Shown here in pieces: positions 9,700 through 18,380 of a DNA stretch of 64,000 nucleotides (position 1 is the first letter of the stretch; each line of letters starts with the position of its first letter). The stretch is from Maniola hyperantus. Its lineage: Eukaryota; Arthropoda; Insecta; Lepidoptera; Nymphalidae. Made by a program: the position numbers and the translations under genes. Location: NCBI RefSeq assembly GCF_902806685.2, contig NC_048546.1, positions 1,984,001 to 2,048,000 of the forward strand, written 5' to 3'. Below the pieces are notes generated by a model. It ran no database searches and was not told where the DNA came from. It saw only the letters and a list, made by a program, of their open reading frames with translations.

Positions 9700-10400
9700 T
9701 TTTAGGGTTCCGTACCCGAAGGGCGCCAATGGGGCCCTGTAACTAGGCTTTTACTGTCCGTCCGTCTGTCCGTCTATCTCTCTGTCTGTCCATATGTCAG
9801 TCAGCGGGCTGCATCTGGCGAACCATACAAGGTAGAGAGCTGAAATTTTCATATAACATGTATTTCTAGTGCCGCTATAACAACAACTTTAAAATTGGGC
9901 GCCATGATTATTAAAAAAAAATTAGTGTGTAAAAGTTATGGTGAGTTTTATTTGCTACGTTTTTTCACTTAATAGTTACATTAATAAAGATTAGTTCGTC
10001 TATCGATTAACGTTAAAATTAACAAAAACTCGACACGCAATTTTTACAATAGGCGTTCAGACAAGGAGACAGAGAGGAGAGAGGCGTACATAGACAACTC
10101 GAGCTGTAAAAGCGAGAGCGGTGGACTATGTACATTGTACACGTTCGGATACACGTTATAAGTCCCCCAAATTGCTAATGCGCGTGGCAGCCATTTTAGT
10201 GACGTCGGCACTAGACTGAAGTTTCGAGCTGATGGTATATTTTTATTTCGGCTGACTTCAAAATAACGTCATTTCGATGTTAATAAGACATGGTTCCAGC
10301 GCAATAGCAATTTGCAGGACTTATACAAGTGTTGTTTCTTGAAGACACATGATACGGAACACTCTGTGTGCGAGTCCGACTGGCACTTGACCGGTTTTTT
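9700..10400 (+). mobile_element. REP-K element containing a small MITE
   Basis: It opens with AGGGTTCCGTACCCGAAGGG and a TCCGTCCGTCTGTCC microsatellite. Then come a CTGAAATTTTCATATAACATG block and GCCGCTATAACAACAA. It closes with GATACGGAACACTCTGTGTG and CGAGTCCGACTGGCACTTG. The ends are those of REP-A, but the interior differs. The internal segment 10159-10323 is a separate insertion. A minus-strand relative is at 47478-47765. Confidence 0.65.
10157..10325. mobile_element. 165-bp MITE with TA duplication
   Basis: Imperfect inverted ends TAAGTCC...AAATTGCTAATGCGC and GCGCAATAGCAATTTGCAGG-ACTTA bound 10159-10323, with TA on both sides. It sits inside REP-K. TA duplication fits Tc1/mariner-type mobilisation; the interior is non-coding. 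Confidence 0.6.
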
Positions 10401-10514
10401 TATGTTAATTCCGTGGTGCGGTGAGCGGAGGCCCTAATTTACGACCCTGCGACGACAGACGAGTTACAGACTAGTGTGAACAGCCGTTAGATGAATTTAT
10501 AGGCAGCGGTTTAC

Positions 10515-10604
10515 TACATACACATTGTAACCAGAATGCTAGCAAAAACGAAGACAGGTGATACTACTGATGATTACTGATATGATAACACCAAAAAAAA
10601 CGCG
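10515..10604 (+). mobile_element. MITE-N end fragment
   Basis: ACATTGTAACCAGAATGC and TAGCAAAAACG match the MITE-N terminus. GATTACTGATATGATAACAC matches, inverted, the right part of the copy at 3249-3580, so this is an internally deleted copy. Confidence 0.5.
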
Positions 10605-10607
10605 TAA

Positions 10608-10732
10608 ATCAGATAGCTATTATGACGTAGGCATCCGTTAAGAAAGGATTTTTGAAAATTCAACCCCTAAAGGGGTGAAATAGGGGTTTAAAATTTGTGT
10701 AGTCCACGCGGACGAAGTCGCAAGCATAACTT
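10608..10732 (+). mobile_element. HEL-B, 3' half
   Basis: It begins within the family at ATAGCTATTATGACGTAGGC and runs to CGCGGACGAAGTCGCAAGC-ATAAC; the CTAG end is mutated. The 5' half is missing. Confidence 0.7.
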
Positions 10733-10796
10733 ACAACGCAAGGTACTTTTATAATATGGGCACTGATTAGGATCGTCTGATAGTAGTAAAGACCTG

Positions 10797-11162
10797 TAGG
10801 GCGATTGTCTAAAACCTGCATCAATCATTATTAAAATCTCAATTTAGAGCCTCAATAGCTCAACCGGTATAGGAGTGGACTGAAAACCGAAAGGTCGACG
10901 GTTCAAACCCCGCCCGTTGCACTGTTGTCGTACCTACTCCTAGCACAAGCTTGACGCTTAATTGGAGAGGAAAGGGGAATATTAGTCATTTAAAATGGCT
11001 AATATTCATTCTTAAAAAAAAAAAAAAATTGTTCTGATTAGCTGAATTTGTGCCACTCTTGTTGCAACAATGCATTGTGGCCAATAGTGAGCGAGCATTA
11101 ACCAATCAGAGATGATTGCGATCGTGACATTGTAGCTGTCAAACAACCGCGGTAGGGCCACT
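10797..11162. mobile_element. MITE-P interrupted by a SINE
   Basis: MITE-P runs GTAGGGCGATTGTCTAAAAC, CCTGCATCAATCATTATT, TGATTGGCTGAATTTGTG, CAACAATGCATTGTGGCC, CCAATCAGAGATGATTGCG, GTGACATTGTAGCTGTC. CCAAT/ATTGG words and CAATGCATTG make the middle self-complementary. Here a SINE (10848-11028) splits it after AATCTCAATTTA. Other copies: 12481, 12700 and 22884. Confidence 0.75.
10848..11028 (+). mobile_element. SINE-F, tRNA-Phe-like SINE
   Basis: The tRNA-like head has box A TAGCTCAACCGGTATAGG, an anticodon arm GGACTGAAAACCGAAAGG (GAA at the anticodon position, as in tRNA-Phe) and box B GGTTCAAACCCC. The body includes TTGTCGTACCTACTCC and GGAAAGGGGAATATTAGTC and ends in poly(A). It inserted into MITE-P. 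It is one of five copies. Confidence 0.85.
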
Positions 11163-11194
11163 GGTTAATATTATCACTACCCATATCGCTACCC

Positions 11195-11615
11195 ATAATA
11201 TTATAAATACGGCGTCTTTGTTTGTTGGTTTCTTGGTTTGTTCTTCAATAGTGATTTTTTGCTTAAGGTATAGAGTATTATAGGTCCACAAGCATATGCT
11301 CGCGACTTCGTCCGCGTGGACTTCACAAATTTCAAACCCCTATTTCACCCCCTTAAGGGTTGAATTTTTAGGGGCGGATGCCTACGTCATAATAGCTATG
11401 CATGCCAAATTTCAGCCCGCTCCGTCCAGTAGTTTGAGCTGTGCGTTCATAGATCAGTCAGTCACCTTTTCCTTTTAATTATATTTAGATGATGGGGTAT
11501 AGTTAAACACCTGAAGAGTGACATACGCTACTTTTTATCCCGGAAAATCAACGAGTTCTCATGGGATTTTTGAAAACCTAAATCCACAACGACAAAATCA
11601 CGGCAATCAGCTAGT
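11195..11615 (+). mobile_element. REP-J split by HEL-B
   Basis: REP-J is a dispersed repeat: TATTATAAATGCG, a GTTTGTTGGTTTG or GTCT run, GTGATTTTTTGCATGGGTAT, GAGAGTGACATAGGCTAC, TTTTTATCCCGGAAAATCAA, AGAGTTCCCACGGGATTTTT, then CGCGGACGAAGTCGCGGGC and CAGCTAGT. Here the left part (11195-11288) and right part (11498-11615) are separated by a HEL-B copy. Confidence 0.7.
11289..11489 (-). mobile_element. HEL-B copy nested in REP-J
   Basis: CATATGCTCGCGACTTCGTC starts the plus-strand view, and GATCAGTCAGTCACC with TTTAGA ends it; the CTAG end is mutated. It interrupts REP-J between the TTTTTTGC and GACATACGC blocks. Confidence 0.75.
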
Positions 11616-11865
11616 CATAGAACAAATACAGGTTGCTTAGCTTTAGGCGATGTTATCAGCATAGCCTGTCGAATCCAGGGAAATATAATAGGTAGGTATA
11701 AGCTGTCTTTGGCATCAAAGGAGTACGCCCGCGGCAGAGACGACTGTGTATCAAGGCAACGGGTATGAAGCCACGATATAATGATCTTGCTTGTGGCTGG
11801 ATATATTACGTTACGGCCGTTTGATGGCCCCTCAGGCACAGTGGTGAACAGTGTGGTCTTTTAAG
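11616..11865. other. No recognised feature
   Basis: A 74-codon minus-strand frame (11615-11839) has no recognisable domain. Confidence 0.3.
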
Positions 11866-12036
11866 TAACAGAAAAAACCAACAAAGTGTGAGTCAGATTC
11901 GCGCACCGACCGTTCCGTTACTACAGTCATATTCTTTCCACATTTTGCACGATAAATCAAAAACTATTATGCATTAAAATAAATAAAAATCTATTTTAGA
12001 ATGTACAGGTGAATCCTTTTCATAAGATGCCTTTTT
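11866..12036 (-). mobile_element. REP-A, 3' part
   Basis: On the minus strand this holds CATTCTAAAATAGA, TTTTTGATTTATCGTGC, AGTAACGGAACGG and the terminal GAATCTGACTCACACTTTG. It is joined at about 12037 to a partial HEL-B, leaving both elements truncated at the junction. Confidence 0.7.
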
Positions 12037-12037
12037 C

Positions 12038-12169
12038 TCCTCCTTGCCTACGTCATAATAGCTATCTGCATGTCAAATTTCAGCCCGATCCGTCCAGTAG
12101 TTTGAGCTGTGCGTTGATAGATCAGTCAGTCAGTCAGTCAGTCACCTTTTCCTTTTATTGATATTTAGA
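12038..12169 (-). mobile_element. HEL-B, 5' half
   Basis: The plus-strand view has CTACGTCATAATAGC, CAGCCCGATCCGTCC, (CAGT)n and CACCTTTTCCTTTT up to TTTAGA. The CTAG-bearing 3' half is missing. Confidence 0.75.
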
Positions 12170-12175
12170 TAAATA

Positions 12176-12240
12176 AAAAAAATTGACTCTGTCAAGAAAA
12201 AAATGTAAAATACATTTTTTCTTGACCGAGTCAATTTTTG
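12176..12240. repeat. 60-bp hairpin
   Basis: The left arm TTGACTCTGTCAAG plus A-run and ATGTA pairs with TACAT, T-run and CTTGACCGAGTCAA. The loop is about 3 bases and there is one mismatch in the outer arm. It lies directly after a HEL-B end. Function unknown; it could be a remnant of a very short MITE. Confidence 0.6.
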
Positions 12241-12480
12241 CATTGCTATGGTATGCTCGTATAACTTTACTTATTAAGATCTGGTAACCCTAACCTGAAC
12301 GGGAAAATAGTAAGCTTACAAGTTTCAGATCAAATCAATCCGGGGAAGTGTTCACGAGGCCCGGGATCCGGGATTATCGGGGAGTTATCCCGGCGACGGC
12401 ACATTACTAATTGCAGAGCGTAGCGTTACTGCTGTTGCTGTAATGAGAAAGGACACGACTACATTTTCATAAGATAAAAT
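12241..12480. other. No recognised feature
   Basis: A GC-rich patch (GGGATCCGGGATTATC near 12362) is present. Nothing is recognised. Confidence 0.3.
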
Positions 12481-12661
12481 CCGTAGGGCGATTGTCTAAA
12501 ACCTGCATCAATCATTGTTACAATCTCAATTGTTCTGATTGGCTGAATTTGTGCGATTCTTGTTGCAACAATGCATTGTGGCCAATAGTGAGCGAGCATT
12601 AACCAATCAGAGATGATTGCGATCGTGACATTGTAGCTGTCAAACAACCGCGGTAGGGCCA
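12481..12661. mobile_element. MITE-P, uninterrupted copy
   Basis: It has the same order of blocks as 10797-11162 without the SINE, and so provides the empty-site reference. It ends at CGCGGTAGGGCC. A second copy follows within 40 bases. Confidence 0.75.
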
Positions 12662-12694
12662 CTGGTGTTTGACAGCTAGTCAAATCAGCACCTC

Positions 12695-12862
12695 GATTGC
12701 GGGAAACCTGCATCAATCATTATTACAATCTCAATTTTTTTGATTGGCTGAATTTGTGCGATTCTTGTGGCAACAATGCATTGTAGCCAATAGTGAGCAA
12801 GCGTCAACCAATCAGAGGTGATTGCGATCGTGACATTGTAGCTGTCATTCTGCCGCAATCGC
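12695..12862. mobile_element. MITE-P, second tandem copy
   Basis: It runs GGAAACCTGCATCAATC through CAATGCATTGTAGCC to GACATTGTAGCTGTC and ends near CTGCCGCAATCG. It is in the same orientation as its neighbour. Confidence 0.75.
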
Positions 12863-13136
12863 GCTGCTGTATCTTTTTATCAAAAGTCAAAACACGCGTT
12901 TAGTATACGTGCTTCTATGAAATACTGGCATCATCATCATCCGTATTCGCGGATGTCCAAATATTGGCATCTGCATTTTGCAACAACCCCGATATGAATT
13001 TTAAAACCTAGACGCAACTTACACCATCGCGAAACACACGTGAGCCCACTTTAAAATGCGCTCGGAAGTCCGCCATCGATCCAATAATTTATTTATTTAG
13101 TTCGCGTGCACATTCGCGACGGATTAAACTGCACAG
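12863..13136. other. No recognised feature
   Basis: It includes a CACACGTGAG E-box-like word near 13037. No repeat or gene was recognised. Confidence 0.25.
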
Positions 13137-13173
13137 TGGGGGGAGGGGGGGGGGGGGAGGGGGGGGGGGGGGG
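13137..13173 (+). repeat. Poly(G) tract
   Basis: About 37 bases are almost entirely G, broken only by two A. The tract could form a G-quadruplex and is prone to length error in sequencing. It lies immediately upstream of a foldback MITE. Confidence 0.9.
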
Positions 13174-13186
13174 AATAAATGGGAGC

Positions 13187-13488
13187 AATAGGCTACTTGA
13201 CAATTTTTTTAAGTTGGTCTTAAATGGTTAATATTTGTCCTATTATATCAAAAAACAGTATAACCACAGGGTTATACTGTTGTTTACAAATGCATGACGT
13301 CAGAGCACAGATAATCTATCGGCCAAACATGGCCGACAGTGTTTTCACCTGTCTAAGAAAAATATTTTTTTAAATTAAAGTTTTACGGTTTTTAGGGCGC
13401 AAAAAAATATAGTGTTAATTTTTTTTATATAATAGGACAAATATTAACCATTTAAGACCAACTTAAAAAAATTGTCAAGTAGCCTATT
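13187..13488. mobile_element. Foldback MITE of the THAP-transposon family (TAP-MITE), copy 1
   Basis: Ends are inverted: AATAGGCTACTTGAC at 13187 and GTCAAGTAGCCTATT ending at 13488. The repeat continues inward through TAAGTTGGTCTTAAATGG, ATGGTTAATATTTGTCC and TATTATAT. The right arm is longer (TTTACGGTTTTTAGGGCGC, CACCTGTCTAAG, GGCCGACAGTG); the left arm is shortened by an internal deletion. TA sits at both junctions if the ends are taken as GGCTACTTGAC. The 1-kb relative at 26320-27324 carries a THAP exon. Confidence 0.8.
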
Positions 13489-13586
13489 ACCAATATTTCT
13501 TATTGGACTGAAAGAACACTAGATTTTATAGGGCGGTTAGAACTTACTGCATTTCCCCCATCACATTACACTTCACACTAATAATA

Positions 13587-13787
13587 TCTAAATTGGTGAC
13601 TGTCTGACTGACTGACTGACTGACTGACTGACTGACTGATTGACTGACTGTTCTATTAACGCACAGCTCAAACTACTGGACGGATTGGGCTTAAATTTGG
13701 TATGCAGATAGCAGACAGCTATTAGGGGTAAAATAGAGTTTTGAAATTTGTGTAGTCCACGCGGACGAAGTCGCGACCATAATCTAG
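13587..13787 (+). mobile_element. HEL-B copy
   Basis: It starts A|TCTAAATTGGTGACTG, with a long (GACT)n at 13602-13645, a deletion in the middle (GACAGCTATTAGGGG), and ends CGCGGACGAAGTCGCGACC-ATAATCTAG|T. Confidence 0.75.
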
Positions 13788-13975
13788 TATTATTATAAAG
13801 GCGAAAGTTTGTATGTGTGTGTGTGTGTGTGTGTATGTGTATATGTTAGTTACTCTTGCATGCAAAAACTACTGAACGGATTTGGCTGAAATTTGGAATG
13901 GACATAGATTAAACCGTGGATAACCGTGGATTCATATGCTACTTTTTATTCCGGAAAATCAAAGAGTTCAAACAA
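13788..13975 (+). mobile_element. REP-J variant with (GT)n
   Basis: TATTATAAAGGCGAAAG and a (GT)n run are followed by GAACGGATTTGGCTG-AAATTTGG and TACTTTTTATTCCGGAAAA. It breaks off at AGAGTTC and joins a REP-A 3' part. Confidence 0.65.
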
Positions 13976-14210
13976 ACAAAATGACTTCATTAACAAATAA
14001 TTATTATTTTCAACTTTCAAAGTGAGATTAATATTTAGTATATTTGGGTATCACATAAAAGGGCTTTACCTGTACATTCTAAAACAGATTTTTATTTATT
14101 TTTATGCAGAATAGTTTTTGAATTATCGAGCAAAATGTCGAAATAATACGACTGTAGTACGGAACCCTCAGTGCGCGAGTCTGACTCGCACTTGGTCGGT
14201 TTTTTACGTC
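13976..14210 (+). mobile_element. REP-A, 3' part
   Basis: It contains CAACTTTCAAAGTGAG, CACATAAAAGGGCTTTACC, GACTGTAGTACGGAACCC and the terminal GTCTGACTCGCACTTGG. The open frame 14118-14393 starts in it and is accidental. Confidence 0.75.
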
Positions 14211-14460
14211 ATGCGGCCAAGTGACGTAATATCAATCAGCGCATATCCGTCACATAATAACGTTGAAAAACGCAGCTTTTTCAGGTCTCGATGGCGAGGG
14301 ATTTTATTAAATTCCGTGTTTGCGCCGAGGATTTGCGGGGCACGCGGGCACAGTACGCTCCGCATACTTCGAACGTTTATTTTAGGACATTGAAGAAGAA
14401 GAAGAATAACTTCCGTGTGAAGAATAACTAATAAATTTATTAAAAAAAAAAAAAAAACTT
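14211..14460. other. No recognised feature
   Basis: It ends in AGAAGAAGAAGAATAAC and a poly(A) run, possibly the tail of an unidentified retrotransposed copy. Confidence 0.3.
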
Positions 14461-14894
14461 AATATGTCGTATGTGGATGCTTATGTCATAATAGCTGTCT
14501 GCATGCGAAATTTTATCCCGATCCGAGCAGTACCCGTAGTACAAGATATTTACGTCTCACCAAACCAAACCAAATTCGAGAGTCGAAATACTTCCGCGTT
14601 ACAGTAAAATGGACCTAAACAGCCTTGAATTGAAGTCAAATATTCAATGCCACTGATTTTAATTTCGCAATGTTTCCGCTTGGAGCGCTGGCTGTAGAAG
14701 TGTAGACAAACTTGAGCTTTAAAACAAGGCATTTAAGATCCAGTTTACTGTAACGCGGAAGTATTTCGACTCTCGAATTTGGTTTGGTTTGGTGAGACGT
14801 AAAATCTTGTACTACGGGTACTGTAGTTTGCGCTGTGCGTTGATAGATCAGTCAGTCAGTCAATCATCAGTCAGTCACCTTATCCTTTTTTTGG
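14461..14894 (-). mobile_element. HEL-B fragment split by MITE-L
   Basis: GGATGCTTATGTCATAATAG to GATCCGAGCAGTA (left) and TGTAGTTTGCGCTGTGCG to CAGTCACCTTATCC (right) are adjacent in intact HEL-B copies. A 290-bp foldback separates them. Confidence 0.75.
14531..14824. mobile_element. MITE-L, long foldback, copy 1
   Basis: The arms are about 80 bases: TACCCGTAGTACAAGAT, ACGTCTCACCAAACC, CAAATTCGAGAGTCG, AAATACTTCCGCGTTACAG on the left, and their complement on the right ending CTTGTACTACGGGTA. The interior holds GGAGCGCTGGCTGTAG and ACAAACTTGAGCTTTAAAAC. It is inserted in HEL-B. Further copies lie at 17309 and 18455. Confidence 0.8.
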
Positions 14895-15023
14895 GAATGT
14901 CCGGAAAAATGAGGAAACATGGTGAGATGAGGGTTTAGTGTAACGAGTGTAATAAAATTGCAACTGTCGCTCGCCGCAATGGCGAATACGCCTGAATTCG
15001 GCCGCGGACGGGAATAGAATGTG

Positions 15024-15412
15024 AATAGGCTACTTGACAATTTTTTTAAGTTGGTCTTAAATGGTTAATATTTGTCCTATTATATCAAAAAAATTAACAC
15101 TATATTTTTTTGCGCCCTAAAAACCGTAAAACTTTAATTTAAAAAAATATTTTTCTTAGACAGGTGAAAACACTGTCGGCCATGTTTGGCCGATAGATTA
15201 TCTGTGCTCTGACGTCATGCATTTGTAAACAACAGTATAACCACAGGGTTAACCACAGGACAGTGTTTTCACCTGTCTAAGAAAAATATTTTTTTAAATT
15301 AAAGTTTTACGGTTTTTAGGGCGCAAAAAAATATAGTGTTAATTTTTTTGATATAATAGGACAAATATTAACCATTTAAGACCAACTTAAAAAAATTGTC
15401 AAGTAGCCTATT
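15024..15412. mobile_element. TAP-MITE, copy 2, long-armed foldback
   Basis: The left arm runs from AATAGGCTACTTGAC through CACTGTCGGCCATG and TGACGTCATGCATTTG to about 15258. The right arm begins ACAGTGTTTTCACCTG at 15261 and ends CAAGTAGCCTATT. The arms are about 150 bases and nearly identical, so a single strand would form a very stable hairpin. Confidence 0.85.
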
Positions 15413-15504
15413 ATTATACAAATTGAGAGGCGCTTTTTTTCAGTAGGTACTGAAACCCAAATTTTTTTAACAACCTTGTTTTATACTAACGTTTGCTCGT
15501 TTGT

Positions 15505-15608
15505 AAGATGCTGTGTAGAAACCAAAGGGGTATGGGTTTAATAAAAACTGCCATAAGTACCCCTTCCAGGTTAGCCCACTACCATGTTAGCCACTAGGCC
15601 ACTACTCT
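15505..15608 (+). mobile_element. SINE-H, 3' fragment
   Basis: AAACCAAAGGGGTATGGG, ATAAAAACTGCCATA and CCCTTCCAGGTTAGCCC match the full SINE at 29741-30085. Here the piece has a short insertion and ends at CCATGTTAGCC. Confidence 0.75.
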
Positions 15609-15650
15609 ATGTACCTATCTATAAAACTTCTATAAACATTTTAGAATTTT

Positions 15651-15862
15651 AGGATATAAGTATATAAGAAAAAGCGGACTGGCTGACTGACTGATCTATC
15701 AACGTACAGCGCAAAATTCCGGACGGATCGGGTTGAAATGTATACAGGTAGCTTATTATGACGTAGACATCCGCTAAGAAAGGTTTTTTGAAAATCCAAC
15801 CCCTAAAACAGGGGGTTGAAATTTGTGTAGTCCACGCGGATGAAGTCGCGGGCATAAACTAG
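15651..15862 (+). mobile_element. HEL-B copy, diverged
   Basis: It begins near GGATATAAGTATATAAG, with GGACTGGCTGACTGAC, CAACGTACAGCGC, GTAGACATCCGCTAAG, and ends GCGGATGAAGTCGCGGGC then AAACTAG|T. Confidence 0.7.
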
Positions 15863-16579
15863 TAATCTATATAGATATGATCCCTCTTACACGAGAAGCG
15901 ATCTCTTGGCGGGTGCCGCAGTCATAAAGCCTATTAGCGCACTTTACGATATAACCCAGTCATATGATACCCTACTATAATTGATGTTATCCCCCTCTAC
16001 CCGTTACTCGTACGTTATCACGTCTTATGAACTAAGTCGACACACCCCGGCTTCTCTCCGGTAGAGTTTCTAAAAATCCTTTCGCATTGAGAATCTTTAT
16101 AAAGAACTGTATCTTCTGTTAGAACTCGCGTAGCATCCTTTTGGGAAAGACTTCGGAGCTCTAACAATGCAATACTCAAGGTCGTTTGTGAAGGGATGTC
16201 CAGCCCTATTTTTAGTTATTGGCTATCTGTACACCAGGATAAGAACAGAAAGTAATACCTGTGACCTGTGACATCTGAAATGAGTTTTTTAACCATTTCA
16301 GTTAGTCGTAAGGTATCTTTATGTATGCTTTGTAATGTAAATTTTATTTTATTTTATTGTAATTTTTAAATGTGTTTATGGGGTTTATGCCTGACAATAA
16401 AAAACTATTATTATTATTATTATTATAAATGCAAAAATATTAAGTTTCAAGATCCAGCAGTTTCCGCTGTATCCACCCAACCATAAGTCTTGTAGGCTTT
16501 TACTACAGAACTTTTCAGACCTGTATGCTTGCCAAACTTTCTACACGTGCAACCTGTGGGTGTCATTTATACGCAGAGG
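15863..16579. other. No recognised feature except an (ATT)n run
   Basis: A TTATTATTATTATTATTAT run lies at about 16408-16426, preceded by GACAATAAAAAACTATTA, which resembles a retroposon tail. No gene was recognised. Confidence 0.3.
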
Positions 16580-16800
16580 GTTAAAGTCAAAGTCAAAGTC
16601 AAATGATTTATTCAAAATAGGTAATTAATAACTCTTTTTGAAGGTCAGATGTTGGATTTCTAAGATATAGTGGTGATAATTATTACGCAAACTTAAAACT
16701 AAAGCTACGAGGGTTCCAAACGCGCCCAGGTCTGAGAAGAGCCCACAACAAACTCAGCCGGGTATTCTTTTTATTATCACCACTTTACAAAATTATTGAA
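16580..16800 (-). mobile_element. LINE 3' tail starting (GTCAAA)n
   Basis: AAGTCAAAGTCAAAGTC is followed by ATGATTTATTCAAAATAGG, the typical orientation-reversed 3' tail of a dispersed lepidopteran LINE. The rest includes GGTTCCAAACGCGCCC and AACAAACTCAGCCGGG. There is no coding part. Confidence 0.55.
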
Positions 16801-16872
16801 ACTTATTAGAACTATCACAATCCGTTAAGCAACTCATTCCCAAGCTTGCTTATCATATAAATAAAAAGGTAG

Positions 16873-17165
16873 GTTAGGTATTGTAACAACTTGCGTGTCC
16901 AATACAATAATGGGTTCAGAGTGCTGATGGGGCTGCCGAGGTTCTGCAGTGCGTCGCTGATGTTTGCGGAGGCTCATACCGACGATTTTTATGCAATCAT
17001 GAGAAAAAGAGCAGCTTCAGTGATGAGCAGAATCCGAGGTAGTTCCAACGGTATTCTGAAAACCTTATCTGAAAAACCATATCTGAAAAACCTTATCTGA
17101 AAAACTAGATAATCCATTTATGAGACACTGGGTTGGTTTGCACATGCACTCTCAGTGTCTCATGG
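16873..17165 (+). pseudogene. Non-LTR retrotransposon ORF, C-terminal fragment
   Basis: The frame from about 16891 reads MRVQYNNGFRVLMGLPRFCS then FAEAHTDDFYAIMRKRAASV, a recognisable C-terminal segment of LINE reverse-transcriptase proteins (the pattern YNNAFRVLLGLPR..SAS.MFAEAR.D.F). It ends at a stop at 17101 after a local triplication of a 17-base unit ending CTGAAAAACC (17055-17105). The continuation HWVGLHMHSQCLMGG lies in another frame. The polymerase core is missing, so the fragment is dead. Confidence 0.65.
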
Positions 17166-17308
17166 GCGGTAGATTCCTAGATAAATAAAAGTACGCATGA
17201 AACAGCCTACTTACTAACATAGGCATTAGCAATTAATTTTATTACTAACAAAATGGATGTAATATCTGAAATAAAGATGATTATTTTTATTATTATTATT
17301 AGTATGAG

Positions 17309-17560
17309 ATTTTATGTCTCACCAACGATGATAGTATTCGAGTGTCGAAACACTTTAGCATTATAGGAAACTGGATCTTAACCGCCTTGTTTTAAAGCTC
17401 AAGTTTGTCTACACATCTACAGCCAGCGCTCCAAGCGGAAACATTGCGAAATTTAAATCAGTGGTATTGAATTTTTTACTTCAATTCAAGACGTTATTGT
17501 GTTTCGACTCTCAAATACTATCAATGAAAGCGAGACGTAAAGTAATATGTCAACCTCCAG
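17309..17560. mobile_element. MITE-L, copy 2
   Basis: GTATGAGATTTTATGTCTC on the left and GCGAGACGTAAAGTAATAT on the right are the arms. The interior GCCAGCGCTCCAAGCGG and AAAGCTCAAGTTTGTC matches copy 1 in reverse. There is TA at the left junction. Confidence 0.75.
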
Positions 17561-17665
17561 CGCAAACTATGTCTGTACCAAATTTCGTTAAAATCGGCCG
17601 TGAAAAGCTAGGAAACAGATAGACACACTTTCGCATTTATAGTACGAATATTTATAAGTCTGTAT
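17560..17665 (-). mobile_element. REP-J fragment
   Basis: GTACCAAATTTCGTTAAAATC, GGCCGTGAAAAGCTAGG and ACACACTTTCGCATTTATA match the 5' part of REP-J on the minus strand. Confidence 0.55.
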
Positions 17666-17756
17666 TCCTAGATAAAAATTGAGAAGTTCGCATGACAAAT
17701 CGCACCAATGGAACACATTCCCGTAACTCGGTTTTAAATACGTAGCAACTAATGCT

Positions 17757-17925
17757 CAGTCGGTAATGGGCCGTGGAATCATTACGCTCCGGGCCGAATT
17801 TTAATCTGTAGGAGTATTCGGGGACGGGCCGTATACCGCCTCTTGGATGTATTCACGTAATGGACGCCATTAAACTGCCCTAAACGGGTATTGCTAACGA
17901 TATGGAAACTATTAGGTTATGGTAT
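17757..17925. repeat. Duplicated segment, copy 1
   Basis: CAGTCGGTAATG, GCTCCGGGCCGAATTTTAAT and TTGCTAACGATATGGAAA have diverged counterparts at 18381-18960, where MITE-L copy 3 interrupts the block. Confidence 0.55.
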
Positions 17926-18380
17926 GATGTTTTGTTCAAACAAACGTGATATAATTTTGACTAAAAACCCTTGAATGTGATGTCATCTAAGTTATTCTAT
18001 TTCATAATTGACTGGGTGGTAGGTAAGTACTGCTTATTGCTTATTTGATTTTTCCGCATTTTCCACAAACAAGAGAGATGCAAACTATTTCTTACATTTT
18101 CTAAAATCGGTTAGGCCGTGAATGGTAGCTTATACATACACACTTTCAGATTTACAATATTAAGTAGATTGATGAAATGTAGTAGGTAAAGAAGCAGTTA
18201 CTTCCCGGAGACGAATTGGTTACATTTTATTCCGGAAAATCACAAAATTTAAAAAAAACCACGTGAATCACTGACTATCATTTAGTTAAGTAGGTATTCA
18301 TATCTTACAAAAATACCGCGTAACGGGCCTAAAATCTCAATGAATTATAATTTTCACAATAATTTATTACCGGATAGTAA

